Part shown: positions 55,247-64,000 of the stretch, in pieces | Layout of the letters: every line of letters starts with the position of its first letter | Numbering within the stretch: position 1 is the first letter of the stretch | From: Rebecca billardiae RCC1528 | Taxonomy: Eukaryota; Haptophyta | DNA: 64,000 nt | Assembly (NCBI GenBank): GCA_965240325.2 | Contig: OZ251223.1 | Coordinates: 1,302,001 to 1,366,000, forward strand | Direction: 5' to 3' | Program-made: the position numbers and the translations under genes | Notes under the pieces: generated by a model | Told to the model about the DNA's origin: nothing | The model's database searches: none | Seen by the model: only the letters and a program-made list of their open reading frames with translations

Positions 55247-56651
55247 CCATGCAGAAAGTACGTTCATGAGACTCCGCGACGTAGTTAGTCGTCGCCGACA
55301 AACTCTTCATATTAATAATAATAATAATAATAATATTTTATAAATTATATTAAAACGTATATAATAAATATGTATTAACGACGTGGTATGCATAATATTA
55401 ATATTAATATATATATATATACACACATATATATATATATATATATCGCCGCCTATCCGGATACTATCCGGCGCATTAGCCATTACGCGCGCATATCCCC
55501 AATTCCCCAGAATCCTGGTGCATATCAGAATAATGATCGATTAATCGACGACGACTGTCAGCATCACTGACTGCTTAGAAGCTGGCGGTAGTTAGTTTAT
55601 AGTTACAGGCAATCGCGGGCAATAAGGAGCTGTCACGTTAAGAAACGGGGGCTTGCTATCTGCGGATCTGGCCTAGAAACTGAGACTAGCGATTGGCTGG
55701 TTCGCTATACGCATAGCTAGTCACACTGCTAAGATTGTATTTGTAAGAAACCGGGACTACGTCGCCCGCGGCCGATGAGACTGAGTGGTCCGCCGAGGGC
55801 CCGAGGCGCAGTGCCCGTGGGACGAGGCTCGCGGCCCGACTACGACGGTACAGGCCAAGTCCCGACTGAGTCTCCTGATGACTGACTCCTGGCCAGTGCA
55901 CCGTAGCATCCATGATTCAACATCATGCCATCAGATTTGCTCCAAAATGGCCCAAAATTTTCGTCGGCCTCGCCGCCTCCGGCCGGCCGGGCCTAAAGAC
56001 TCAGCGGGGGGCTCTGCCCCCCTGCGCCCCCCGCGCCTGCGCGGCGGGCGGACCTAGCTAAGAAACTGAGACTCCGTAGGCGCTCGGGCTACCGAACGGC
56101 TAAGAAGACCGAGACTAGCCGTGAGATCTCCATGACAATTTCTTATTGCCCGGCTTGCCCGCGAGTTGCCTGTACTGATCATTCCGATTCGCTCACAGAC
56201 ACAGTTCGGTATTCACGTCGGCGCCATATACTGTTACCAGTTTCCAGGTCTCTCTTCGGAGAGCGTGCGATGAAGGATGGCGCGGCAACCTGCCACCGTG
56301 AGCCTTACGCACGCGTTAAAACAAATAAACTGTGTCAATGTACAGCAGCGAGTACCGTCGTCGTCACTAGCTGCGTCTGCAACGAGCAGCGGACCGCCAC
56401 GTGAAACGGCGAGCACGAGCAGCAGCTGCCGGAGCAGCTCATACTGTCAACGTGGCGACGCCAGTGACCGACGAGGAAGCTCAAGCTGTGTCGTCCAGCG
56501 GATCCGATCCTACGCGATCACACGTGCAACCAGGCTGACGCGGCTCCACGTACCGACCCTCTTCATTCAAGTTGTGCTCAGCTTCACAAGCCAAACTGTC
56601 GGCATCTCCTCCGTGCGCCGCGGTGGGCCAGCGCCGAGGTCGATGCAGCCT
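55247..56651. other. Intergenic region, AT microsatellites and a dispersed short motif
   Basis: Starts with an ATA/AAT run (about 55310-55335) and TA-rich DNA (about 55405-55450). Between 55638 and 56120 a motif close to TAAGAAACTGAGACTA recurs about five times (near 55639, 55672, 55746, 56057, 56100). Frames here are short and low-complexity. No gene or RNA gene recognised. Confidence 0.5.
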
Positions 56652-56867
56652 TCAGAAAAGTAGAACGAACACACCCATCACGATGCAGCACATGGACACG
56701 TACGGGCTCAACCGTGTTCCGATGACGGATCCCTTGTAAACCATGGCGATCATGCCCTCCTTTTGGCGCGTGATGTATGATGGAAGCTGCGCCCGCAGGT
56801 ACGTCGACGAGCAGATGAACAGGAGGATGCACACCAAGAAGGATTGGAAGTTGAGCAACGCCGACAT
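56652..56867 (-). CDS. TMEM167: TMEM167/Kish family small membrane protein
   Basis: 71 residues, the family's normal length (about 72), in one exon. It opens MSALLNFQSFLVCILLFICS, the characteristic Kish start followed by the first membrane helix (about residues 7-24). The middle, SVIGTRLSPYVSMCC, matches the conserved IG.R.SPYV..CC block, and a second membrane helix finishes the protein. Kish proteins act in the early secretory pathway and are needed for constitutive secretion in animals. The start codon is fixed by the conserved N-terminus. The next recognisable sequence upstream (57226) is on the other strand. Confidence 0.92.
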   Translation of the reverse strand: MSALLNFQSFLVCILLFICSSTYLRAQLPSYITRQKEGMIAMVYKGSVIGTRLSPYVSMCCIVMGVFVLLF

Positions 56868-57225
56868 GGCCGCCGGCGGCCCGCGCTCGTCGGGACAGCT
56901 CGAGTCGCGAGGCGACGAGCGATGGCGGCCGCGCTCTCAAAGCAAAAAGCCCAGCAGCAATAAAAAGCCCGCTCGGGCTAGGCGGCAGGATGGCCGCCGC
57001 CGACCTTGCCGCTGCCTGTGCCATATCGCCTGTTCCGTAGCGCGCGTGGCGGCCGTTCGCCGGTCGAGCACGCGCTGCGCGAGAGCGCGCGCGAGCGCGC
57101 GCGCATGCGGGGCCACGAGCGCGCACTGCCGCCGACGGTGCCCGCGAGTGCGTGCACCTGGGTGCAAGAACTTCTCGTACGCGAGCGCGTGCACGAGCTC
57201 AGCTCTCGCATACGCGCCCCCAGTG

Positions 57226-57883
57226 GCCTGCGGCCATCGCTTTCGCGCGTTTGTGGACGCGGAGGGCGGGCTGCACACGCCAAGGCGCATCGAGGCGCTC
57301 GCGGATGTGCGCGCAACGCACGTGAGCGCAGCCTGGGACCAGAGCGTGGTGGTGGGTGCGGACGGGGGGTGTACTGCACTTCTCGGTGCTCGACGCTATC
57401 CCGCGCCAGGTCGCAGCTTTGAGCGTGGTGGTGGGTGCGGACGGGGGGTGTACTGCACTTCTCGGTGCTCGACGCTATCCCGCGCCAGGTCGCAGCTCCG
57501 TGCCCATGCGCGTGGAAGCGCTGGTGGGTGTGCGCGCCGTGCGCGCATACGCCAGCCGCTTCAGCAGCGTGGTTCTGGACGCGGACGGCAGCGCGCACGC
57601 GTTCAGGACCAACGGCAGCGGCGAGCTGGGGCATGCGCCCGCTGGCGCCGCCGTGTTCCTGCCGACTCTGCCGAGGCGTATTCACGCCCTCGCGCATGCG
57701 CGCGTGGTAGGTTGCGCTATTGCTAGCTCGCACGTGCTGTATGTGACTAGTGCGGATGGGCGGTGCGTGGACGAATGCGCCGCGCCGTTGGCAGCCGCGC
57801 CGTTGGCAGCGCTCGGCCTTGGCGCGATTCCGGCAGAGCCGCAGAGGGGCTGTCCGAATCGTATCGGTACATCACTCGTCTAA
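57226..57883 (+). pseudogene. RCC1-like repeat gene broken by a 79-bp tandem duplication
   Basis: Two to three RCC1-type repeats are readable: VACGHRFRAFVDAEGGLHT, PRRIEALADVRATHVSA, VPMRVEALVGVRAVRAYASR, VVLDADGSAHAFRTNGSGEL and FLPTLPRRIHALAH, ending at TAA 57881-57883. The first part is in one frame and the rest in the next. The change of frame coincides with a direct duplication of 79 bp (57342-57420 and 57421-57499), which is not a multiple of three. A single copy would keep the repeats in one frame. I find no convincing start exon; an acceptor-like CCCCCAG precedes the homology. It could be a recent pseudogene, a spliced gene I misread, or an assembly error. It is unrelated in detail to the KCWG-type propeller of the giant gene. 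Confidence 0.55.
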
Positions 57884-58651
57884 TAAACAGCTCCGCCACT
57901 CCGCTGGACGACTCGTTGACTGAGCGCGGCCGCCCCGCGGTCTGCGGCTGCCGGACCGCAGCCTAACGCGGACCGCCGCCTACGGACGAGCCGGACGACG
58001 CCGGGCACCGCCGCACCGACGACGCCGGACGCAAGCGACGCACGGCATCACCGGCGCGCGCGCTGGGCGCCTGCGGCACGCAGAGCGCGCGCAGCGCTGA
58101 TCACGCCTTGATGCGTGTGCATGTATCGCGGTGGTTTTGCCGGCTGACCTGCATCCTGAGATCCACCCGCGCGCACGTCACTGAGCTGACAGTTACGGAG
58201 CATGCGCAGCGCAGGCCAGCGCAGGCGCTGGTCCCACTGGCCGGCGGCAAAAAACGAGCCGCAGTCGCCCTGCACTCACCCGACATCTGAGCCCTGCTCG
58301 CTTTCACGGTGCTGTCTTGTGACTGGCGGCTGCGCACGGTTTTCGCTGCCCTCTGTCGAGTCTCACGCTTTGCCCGTGTCTTCAAGGCCAGTGAAATCTC
58401 GCCTGCACGAGACCACAACGGCCACAGCCACCTTCACTAAGACACCGTTCAACCAGCAAGCAGGAGATGCCGAGCAAGCACAGATCTCCACCGACCAGCC
58501 CCCACTCGGGTGACACACGGGCGTGACTCCGTGCGGCGACCTGTGCTGAACGCCGGGGTTTATGAACGGTCTTCAACGCGCGATCTTGCTGCATTGTGGG
58601 TTTGCCGAGAACTTATTCGTTTCTTGTCGATTTATTCAAGAAGAAAATAAA
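57884..58651. other. Intergenic region
   Basis: Mixed composition, GC-rich to about 58090 then moderate, becoming A/T-richer just before the MEKHLA gene. Only short unsupported frames; nothing recognised. Confidence 0.5.
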
Positions 58652-59206
58652 ATGACCCGAAAATCGGAATCCATGGGCGTGACTCGTCGTCTCCTGAGCT
58701 CGTCGGCGCGCGCGGCGCTCGGCCGACCTGCAGCGCCGTCGGTAGCAAACTCTTGGCACCGTGACCACGTACAGCTGCTGGCGAGCTCTCTCCATCGTCT
58801 GACTGGGCGCAGCTTCCTTCCCCCCGACGGAGTGACCGACGCCGCCGCGCGCGACCTCGCGGACAACGCTGACCTGATCGTCATCTCCCATGGCATTGAG
58901 GAGGACCCGCTATTCAACTACTGCACGCGCGCAGGCCTCGAGCTTTGGGAGGTGAGCTGGGAGCAGCTCGTCAGCCTACCCTCCAAGCGCTCCGCAGAGC
59001 AGGTCGAGCGTTCCGAACGGGCCGAGCTACTCGCGCGCGTGCAACGCGATGGCTACATTGCAGACTACTCAGGCGTGCGCGTCTCCTCGACAGGGAGGCG
59101 TTTCCGCATCCACGGCGCCACGGTGTGGGAGGTGTACTGCCCGGATGGTGTGCGCAGGGGCCAGGCGTGCACTTTCGCGCGCTCGACAGTCGAGAGGCTC
59201 GACTGA
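58652..59206 (+). CDS. MEKHLA-domain protein with possible organelle transit peptide
   Basis: 184 residues from ATG 58652; the same frame has an earlier ATG at 58562, but the sequence between them is A/T-rich and UTR-like. The first 35 residues are rich in Arg, Ser and Ala with few acids (MTRKSESMGVTRRLLSSSAR), as in plastid or mitochondrial transit peptides. The remainder is a MEKHLA domain: an N-terminal helix (HVQLLASSLHRLTGRSFLPP), ISHGIEEDPLFNYCTRAGLELW, the block PSKRSAE..ERSERAELLARV, and the end FRIHGATVWEV..PDG...GQA.TF. MEKHLA domains are PAS-like and occur at the C-terminus of plant HD-ZIP III factors and as free-standing proteins in algae and bacteria, where their role is unclear. 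The domain appears complete. Confidence 0.85.
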   Translation: MTRKSESMGVTRRLLSSSARAALGRPAAPSVANSWHRDHVQLLASSLHRLTGRSFLPPDGVTDAAARDLADNADLIVISHGIEEDPLFNYCTRAGLELWEVSWEQLVSLPSKRSAEQVERSERAELLARVQRDGYIADYSGVRVSSTGRRFRIHGATVWEVYCPDGVRRGQACTFARSTVERLD

Positions 59207-59634
59207 TGAACGCAATGCGCGCATAACGAGGCGCTTCGACGACCGTGTGCTCGTTCGATCGATGGGACCCAGAGGCATGGCCGCAGTACACCACTGCATT
59301 GGTGCGAAGACCACATCGCCGTCGCGTGATCATCATGGCCGTGGTGGCGACGCGCGTAGGACTGAGCATATGCCCGAATGTTGACTAGCCGGCGCGAACC
59401 GGCGTTGCTGGAGTGTTAACCAGCCGTGCCCGCTGCGTCCACGGTGACGGTGACGGGTGGCGCCAGAGTCAGAGCCAGAGGCAGAGTGATCTGATGTCCA
59501 CCGCCAGACAGCTACCAGACTAGATGTCCAGCAGTGCTCCGGCCTGCTGATGATGTGTCTGTTATTATTTGTCGCGCCATTATTTATTTAGACCACTGTG
59601 CCAGGCGGACGTATGATAACGCCGTGACGAACTA
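59207..59634. other. Intergenic region between convergent genes
   Basis: 428 bp between the stop codons of the MEKHLA gene and the secreted protein gene. Moderate GC; nothing recognised. Confidence 0.5.
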
Positions 59635-60894
59635 CTACCCGTCATCAGCGCAGAAGAAGCGCTTCGCGAGTATAGCCGCGTGCATCTGGTGCTGCGTGAC
59701 GTCCACTCGCAGCGCCGGCTCCACCCGGTGGTTCTGCGCGCCGCCCACCGCGCGCCGGTCGCTCGTGTTCACCCGGCTGCGGTGCACGAAGGAGGGGTGG
59801 CCAACTTGCCAGCTCGTGAGCTTGCACAGCCCGCGCGTGATCACCATCGTGAGCTTCTTCACGTGCGCCCGCGCCGCCGCGTCCGAGCTCGGCCGCTCGC
59901 GCGCCAGCCTGTACGCGCTGACGAGGCCTTCGTACGCGTACCCGGTGTTGCGGTTGCGCGCCAGCGTGCGGTGCACGTCGATCATCCACTCGGCGAGCTC
60001 CGCGACGCGCGCGGCGTACGAGCGCGTCTCCGGCCAGCCGGCGTGGTACAGCTGCGTGAGCGCCATCGAGCCCCACTGGTACCACCCCTTTGTGATGGCC
60101 GAGTCCCTGTTCTTCTCGCGCGCGCGCTGCGCGTGCGCCGCGTACCCGGCCTCGGCGAGCTCGACGGCGGCCGAGCGCAGGTCTGTGCGGTTCGCGTGGC
60201 GTGCTGCCTTGGCGAGCGCGAGCGCCGCCTCGCCGTCGGCGTACGGATTGTTCGCGCCGAACCCGCGCGCGGCCGGGTCCGCCGAGTAGGTCGAGTGCAC
60301 CAGCCGGCCGGGCGCGGGCATGCGTTGCGTGAGCAGGTGCGCCAGCAGGCCCCGAAGCTCGCGCTCGAGCTGGAGGCGCTCCGAGCCGCTCAGCGGCGGC
60401 CTGGCGCGGAGCAGGTCGACGTGCGCGAGAACGATCAGCGCCTGCGCGCCGTTGGATCCAACCGTCTTACCGGGGTACACCACCGCACGCGCGCCCGAGT
60501 TGGTGGTGATCGTGTGCGCACGGAAGAAGGAGAGCGCGCGCAGAATGCCGCGCAGCAGCGCGGGCTCGCGCGAGTAGGAGTACAGGAACGCGAGGCCCCA
60601 GACGGAGCCGGCTTGCCGCACTGCGTTGTCCTGGGACGAGACGACACGCGAGTGCCAGTTGTACTCGTAGTGAAAGTTGCCCGTGGGCTTCTGGAAGTTG
60701 AGCATGAAGCGCGTGCCCAGCTTGATCGAGAGGTCGAGTGAGCCCGAGCACAGCGTCTCACGCGTGCACTCGTTCCGCACCGGGGCGGCAGGGGGCGTGC
60801 CGAGCTGCTGCGCGTGGCCACTGCGTAGCAGTACCAGTACGCACGCGAGCCAGATCGCGGATCGTGGGACGGCGCGGGAGCGACGCCGTGCCAT
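59635..60894 (-). CDS. Secreted protein, possible six-hairpin (alpha/alpha) glycosidase-like fold
   Basis: 419 residues, single exon, ATG 60894. The N-terminus has an Arg-rich start, a hydrophobic core (AIWLACVLVLLRSG) and a likely cleavage after HAQ, so the protein should enter the secretory pathway. The body has helical, aromatic-rich blocks typical of (alpha/alpha)6 enzymes: FHYEYNWHSRVVS, DNAVRQAGSVWGLAFLY, SNGAQALIVLAHVDLL, NPYADGEAALALAKAA, GWYQWGSMALTQLYHAGWPE and NTGYAYEGLVSAYRLA. I infer a glycosidase or lyase-like fold from this pattern and cannot name a substrate or confirm catalytic residues. It may be non-enzymatic. Divergent from Sel1-MYND copy 2 with only 100 bp between start codons. 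Confidence 0.75.
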   Translation of the reverse strand: MARRRSRAVPRSAIWLACVLVLLRSGHAQQLGTPPAAPVRNECTRETLCSGSLDLSIKLGTRFMLNFQKPTGNFHYEYNWHSRVVSSQDNAVRQAGSVWGLAFLYSYSREPALLRGILRALSFFRAHTITTNSGARAVVYPGKTVGSNGAQALIVLAHVDLLRARPPLSGSERLQLERELRGLLAHLLTQRMPAPGRLVHSTYSADPAARGFGANNPYADGEAALALAKAARHANRTDLRSAAVELAEAGYAAHAQRAREKNRDSAITKGWYQWGSMALTQLYHAGWPETRSYAARVAELAEWMIDVHRTLARNRNTGYAYEGLVSAYRLARERPSSDAAARAHVKKLTMVITRGLCKLTSWQVGHPSFVHRSRVNTSDRRAVGGAQNHRVEPALRVDVTQHQMHAAILAKRFFCADDG

Positions 60895-60994
60895 CGCTCG
60901 CTGGAATCAGTGCTCCAAGCGATTTCCACGAATAGAATGAGTCTTCACCCGACGCGCAGTCGCGCACCGATTCACACGTGGGTGCACTGCCACG
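60895..60994. promoter_or_regulatory. 100-bp divergent intergenic region (secreted protein / Sel1-MYND copy 2)
   Basis: Only 100 bp lie between opposed ATGs, so both transcripts must start inside it or inside each other's 5' regions. The segment just before copy 2 (CACGTGGGTGCACTGCCACG) nearly matches the one before copy 3, so upstream sequence was duplicated along with the gene. Confidence 0.45.
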
Positions 60995-62710
60995 ATGGCG
61001 GGCGACGATGCCGGGGTCCGCATGCTCCGGCGCAGGGCGGGGCGGGGCGACGCGCGTGCGACCTTCCTGTTGGCGAAGCGCACCGAATCGGGCGACGGCG
61101 TCGCGCGGGACGTCGACGAGGCGCATCGCCTCTATGCCATCGCAGCGAATCGCGGGTTTGCGCAAGCGCAGCAACGGTTGGGCGAGATCCACACGGCCAC
61201 GCCGAATTGGGCGGAGGCGGTGCGCTGGTTCCGGCTGGCGGCCGAGCAGGGCGATGCACGTGGGCAGTACAGCCTGGGCGTATGCTACCGACGAGGCGAG
61301 GGCGTGCCGCAGGATATGGCCGAGGCGGTGCGCTGGTTCCGGCTGGCGGCCGAGCAGGGCGATGCACGTGGGCAGTACAACCTGGGCGTGTGCTACCAAG
61401 AAGGCAAGGGCGTGCCGCAGGATATGGCCGAGGCAGTGCGCTTGTACCGGCTGGCGGCCGAGCAGGGCCATGCAGATGCGCAGATCAACCTGGGCGTGTG
61501 CTACAATCAAGGCAAGGGCGTGTCGCAGGATACGGCCGAGGCGGTGCGCTTGTACCGGCTGGCGGCCGAGCAGGGCGATGCAGTTGCGCAGACCAACTTG
61601 GGCATGTGCTACGCACGAGGCGAGGGCGTGCCGCAGGATGTGGCCGAGGCGGTGCGCTGGCACCGGCTGGCTGCCGAGCAGGGCGATGCAGAAGCGCAGA
61701 GCAACCTGGGCTGGTGCTACGACCGAGGCGAGGGCGTGCCGCAGGATACGGCCGAGGCGGTGCGCTTGTACCGGCTGGCGGCCGAGCAGGGCGATGCAGA
61801 TGCGCAGACCAACCTGGGCGTGTGCTACAAACACGGCAAGGGTGTGCCGCAGGATACGACCGAGGCGGTGCGCTGGTACCGGCTGGCTGCCGAGCAGGGC
61901 GATGCAGTTGCGCAGACTCGCCTGGCCTGGTGCTACGAACGAGGCGAGGGCGTGCCACAGAACTGGGCCGAGGCTGTGCGCTTGTACCGGCTGGCGGCCG
62001 AGCAGGGTGGTGCAAATGGGCAGACCAGCCTGGGCGTGTGCTACGAACGAGGCGAGGGCGTGCCGCAGGATATGGCCGAGGCGGTGCGCTTGTACCGGCT
62101 GGCTGCCGAGCAGGGCGATGCAGCTGCGCAGAACAACCTGGGCTGGTGCTACGATCGAGGCGAGGGCGTGCCGCAGGATATGGCCGAGGCGGTGCGCTTG
62201 TACCGGCTGGCGGCCGAGCAGGGCGATGCACGTGCGCAGACCAACCTGGGCGTGTGCTACGAACACGGCAAGGGCGTGCCGCAGGATACGGCCGAGGCGG
62301 TGCGCTGGTACCAACTGGCCATCGACGGCGGCGAGTCAGAAGCCCACTTGGCATTGGCGCGCCTGCTGCTTGCAGGCGGGGCCGAGCAGCGCGACGTGGC
62401 GGAGGCAGTGCGGCTGCTGCGCCGCGGGCACGAGCTTGACGGCTCCGTGGTGGATCCGAGCGAGGTGCTCGGCGACTATGCCGGAGATCGCGAGGTGGCC
62501 GCTGCGTGCTGCATGGTGTGCGCCAAGTCGGGCCGTGGCGTGAAGAAGTGCGAGCGGTGCCTCGTGGCGGTGTTCTGCTGCCGCGAGCACCTGCGGAGCA
62601 CGTGGACATTGCACAAGCCACACTGCACGGAGTGGCGCGCCGCGGCGGTGGTGACGACCGCTGCCAATCAGGCTGAGACTGATGCTGTCGACGATGACGA
62701 CTGCTCATGA
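60995..62710 (+). CDS. Sel1-like repeat protein with C-terminal MYND zinc finger (copy 2)
   Basis: 571 residues, single exon. Same layout as copy 1: two divergent N-terminal repeats, then eleven 36-residue Sel1-like repeats (ten close to consensus, the last diverged) and a MYND finger (CCMVC, KCERC, FCCREHL, HKPHC) with an acidic tail. Repeat units are exact multiples of 108 bp at DNA level. The first 200 bp are nearly identical in DNA to copies 1 and 3, while the tail diverges more. Copy 2 has five more consensus repeats than copy 1. Sel1 solenoids act as adaptors; partners are unknown. Stop TGA at 62708-62710. Confidence 0.9.
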   Translation: MAGDDAGVRMLRRRAGRGDARATFLLAKRTESGDGVARDVDEAHRLYAIAANRGFAQAQQRLGEIHTATPNWAEAVRWFRLAAEQGDARGQYSLGVCYRRGEGVPQDMAEAVRWFRLAAEQGDARGQYNLGVCYQEGKGVPQDMAEAVRLYRLAAEQGHADAQINLGVCYNQGKGVSQDTAEAVRLYRLAAEQGDAVAQTNLGMCYARGEGVPQDVAEAVRWHRLAAEQGDAEAQSNLGWCYDRGEGVPQDTAEAVRLYRLAAEQGDADAQTNLGVCYKHGKGVPQDTTEAVRWYRLAAEQGDAVAQTRLAWCYERGEGVPQNWAEAVRLYRLAAEQGGANGQTSLGVCYERGEGVPQDMAEAVRLYRLAAEQGDAAAQNNLGWCYDRGEGVPQDMAEAVRLYRLAAEQGDARAQTNLGVCYEHGKGVPQDTAEAVRWYQLAIDGGESEAHLALARLLLAGGAEQRDVAEAVRLLRRGHELDGSVVDPSEVLGDYAGDREVAAACCMVCAKSGRGVKKCERCLVAVFCCREHLRSTWTLHKPHCTEWRAAAVVTTAANQAETDAVDDDDCS

Positions 62711-62879
62711 TGCTCATGATGCTGATGAGACTCCACTGCCAGGAGTCGTAGTAGTTAGTACGTATCCATCTACTAGACAAGATGATATGTTCAATGTACC
62801 GGTACTGCATGCTCGTCTCCCCAATGGGGTTCAACCGTCATTCACAGTTCACACACGTTCAACGTGGGTCACTGCCACG

Positions 62880-64000
62880 ATGGCGGGCGACGATGCCGGG
62901 GTGCGCATGCTCCGGCGCAGGGCGGGGCGGGGCGACGCGCGTGCGACCTTCCTGCTGGCGAAGCGCACCGAATCGGGCGACGGCGTCGCGCGGGACGTCG
63001 ACGAGGCGCATCGCCTCTATGCCATCGCAGCGAATCGCGGGTTTGCGCAAGCGCAGCAACGCTTGGGCGAGATCCAGTTCCACGCAGCCAATTGGGCGGA
63101 GGCGGTGCGCTGGTTCCGGCTGGCGGCCGAGCAGGGCGATGCAGTTGCACAGTCCAACCTGGGCGCGTGCTACCATCTAGGCGAGGGCGTGCAGCAGGAT
63201 ATGGCCGAGGCGCTGCGCTGGTTCCGGCTGGCGGCCGAGCAGGGCTTCGCAGCTGCGCGTTACAACCTGGGAAGGTGCTACGAAGAAGGTAAGGGCGTGC
63301 TGCAGGATATGGCCGAGGCGCTGCGCTTGTACCGGCTGGCGGCAGAGCAGGGCGATGCAGATGCACAGATCAACATGGCCGTGTGCTACAAACAAGGCAA
63401 GGGCGTGCCGCAGGATACGGCCGAGGCGGTGCGCTGGTACCGGCTGGCGGCCGAGCAGGGCAATGGAGCTGCGCAGAGCAACCTGGGCTGGTTCTACGAC
63501 CGAGGCGAGGGCGTGCCGCAGGACTGGGCCGAGGCGGTGCGCTGGTACCGGCGGGCGGCAGAGCAGGGCGATGCAGAAGCGCAGAACAACCTGGGCGTGT
63601 GCTACAAACGAGGCGAGGGCGTGCAGCAGGGTATGGCCGAGGCGGCGCGTTGGTTCCGGCTGGCTGCCGAGCAGGGCAAGGCAGTTGCACAGTACAGCCT
63701 GGGCCGGTGCTACGAAGACGGCAAGGGCGTACAGCAGGATGTGGCCGAGGCGGTGCGCTGGTACCGGCTGGCGGCAGAGCAGGGCGATGCACAAGCGCAG
63801 TACAACCTGGGCGTGCGCTACGCACAAGGCGAGGGCGTGCCGCAGGATATGGCCGAGGCGGTGCGCTGGTACCGGCTGGCTGCCGAGCAGGGCACTGCAG
63901 CTGCGCAGAACAACCTGGGCTACTGCTACGCACTAGGCGAGGGCGTGCAGCAGGACTGGGCCGAGGCGGTGCGCTGGTACCGGCAGGCGGCCGAGCAGGG
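62880..64000 (+). CDS. Sel1-like repeat protein (copy 3), truncated by window edge
   Basis: Starts at ATG 62880, in a context (CACTGCCACGATGGCGGGCG) shared with copy 2, and stays open to the last base (373 codons plus two bases). It carries the same two N-terminal repeats and at least eight complete 36-residue Sel1-like repeats, with a ninth cut off. The MYND finger expected from the paralogues lies beyond the window. It lies 169 bp downstream of copy 2 in the same orientation, indicating tandem duplication. Confidence 0.88.
   Translation, partial: MAGDDAGVRMLRRRAGRGDARATFLLAKRTESGDGVARDVDEAHRLYAIAANRGFAQAQQRLGEIQFHAANWAEAVRWFRLAAEQGDAVAQSNLGACYHLGEGVQQDMAEALRWFRLAAEQGFAAARYNLGRCYEEGKGVLQDMAEALRLYRLAAEQGDADAQINMAVCYKQGKGVPQDTAEAVRWYRLAAEQGNGAAQSNLGWFYDRGEGVPQDWAEAVRWYRRAAEQGDAEAQNNLGVCYKRGEGVQQGMAEAARWFRLAAEQGKAVAQYSLGRCYEDGKGVQQDVAEAVRWYRLAAEQGDAQAQYNLGVRYAQGEGVPQDMAEAVRWYRLAAEQGTAAAQNNLGYCYALGEGVQQDWAEAVRWYRQAAEQ

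Noticed and set aside
55388-55570. Small frame reading NININIYIYTHIYIYIYI
   Set aside because: Translation of an AT microsatellite.
57356-57417. Short introns within the 79-bp duplicated units of the RCC1-like locus
   Set aside because: GTGCG...CGCAG pairs exist, but splicing them does not restore the RCC1 frame downstream.
60758-62834. Minus-strand frames with regular LGRQPVQAHRLGHILRHAL or PARPPAGTSAPPRP repeats
   Set aside because: Antisense of the 108-bp Sel1 repeats; periodicity is inherited from the real gene.
1-64000. CRISPR arrays, bacterial operons, rRNA or tRNA genes
   Set aside because: The repeats are coding or microsatellite, with no repeat-spacer pattern; genes have spliceosomal introns; no tRNA B-box-like GGTTCGAATCC or rRNA core was recognised by eye.

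Overview
The window comes from the nuclear genome of a very GC-rich eukaryotic microalga. The evidence is spliceosomal introns (10 of the 11 I can place open with GTGCG, the other with GTACG; all end in CAG), a Qc-SNARE, an SR-type RNA-binding protein, a TMEM167/Kish protein, Sel1-MYND proteins and a giant Ser-Pro-rich wall or fibre-type protein. A haptophyte or similar chromophyte alga is my best guess. The sequence alone does not settle the lineage.

Region 1 (1-34241, minus strand) is a single enormous gene whose 3' end lies outside the window. It starts with a signal peptide, then a seven-repeat RCC1/BLIP-type beta-propeller split by phase-2 introns. About 29 kb (about 9,680 codons) of Ser-Pro-Pro-Pro repeats follow, then IPT/TIG domains and a PKD/REJ (receptor for egg jelly) module that runs off the window edge, as in polycystin-1-like proteins. 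Within the Ser-Pro tract lies a higher-order tandem repeat of 828 bp. Two copies each carry one extra G, and these are the only frame breaks in the gene.

Region 2 (34.2-40.7 kb) is gene-poor. It holds a 735-bp nearly perfect inverted repeat, a decayed Ser-Pro-rich exon, possible retroelement remains and AT-rich intergenic DNA.

Region 3 (40.7-64 kb) is a normal gene-dense stretch. In order: SYP7-like Qc-SNARE (-); a predicted fusion of an SCL-type RRM with a NUDT15-like Nudix domain (+); an unrecognised 906-residue protein (+); a second inverted repeat of about 400 bp; an MPPED-type metallophosphoesterase (+); a Sel1-MYND protein (-); a Nodulin-like/NFD4-type major facilitator (+); Kish/TMEM167 (-); a broken RCC1-like gene (+); a MEKHLA-domain protein (+); a secreted six-hairpin-glycosidase-like protein (-); and two further Sel1-MYND paralogues in tandem (+), the last cut by the window edge. 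Several genes are divergent pairs with 100-360 bp between start codons. The genes do not form a pathway. The links are structural: two RCC1-type loci, three Sel1-MYND copies, two recent inverted repeats beside gene 5' ends, and extensive in-frame repeat expansion.
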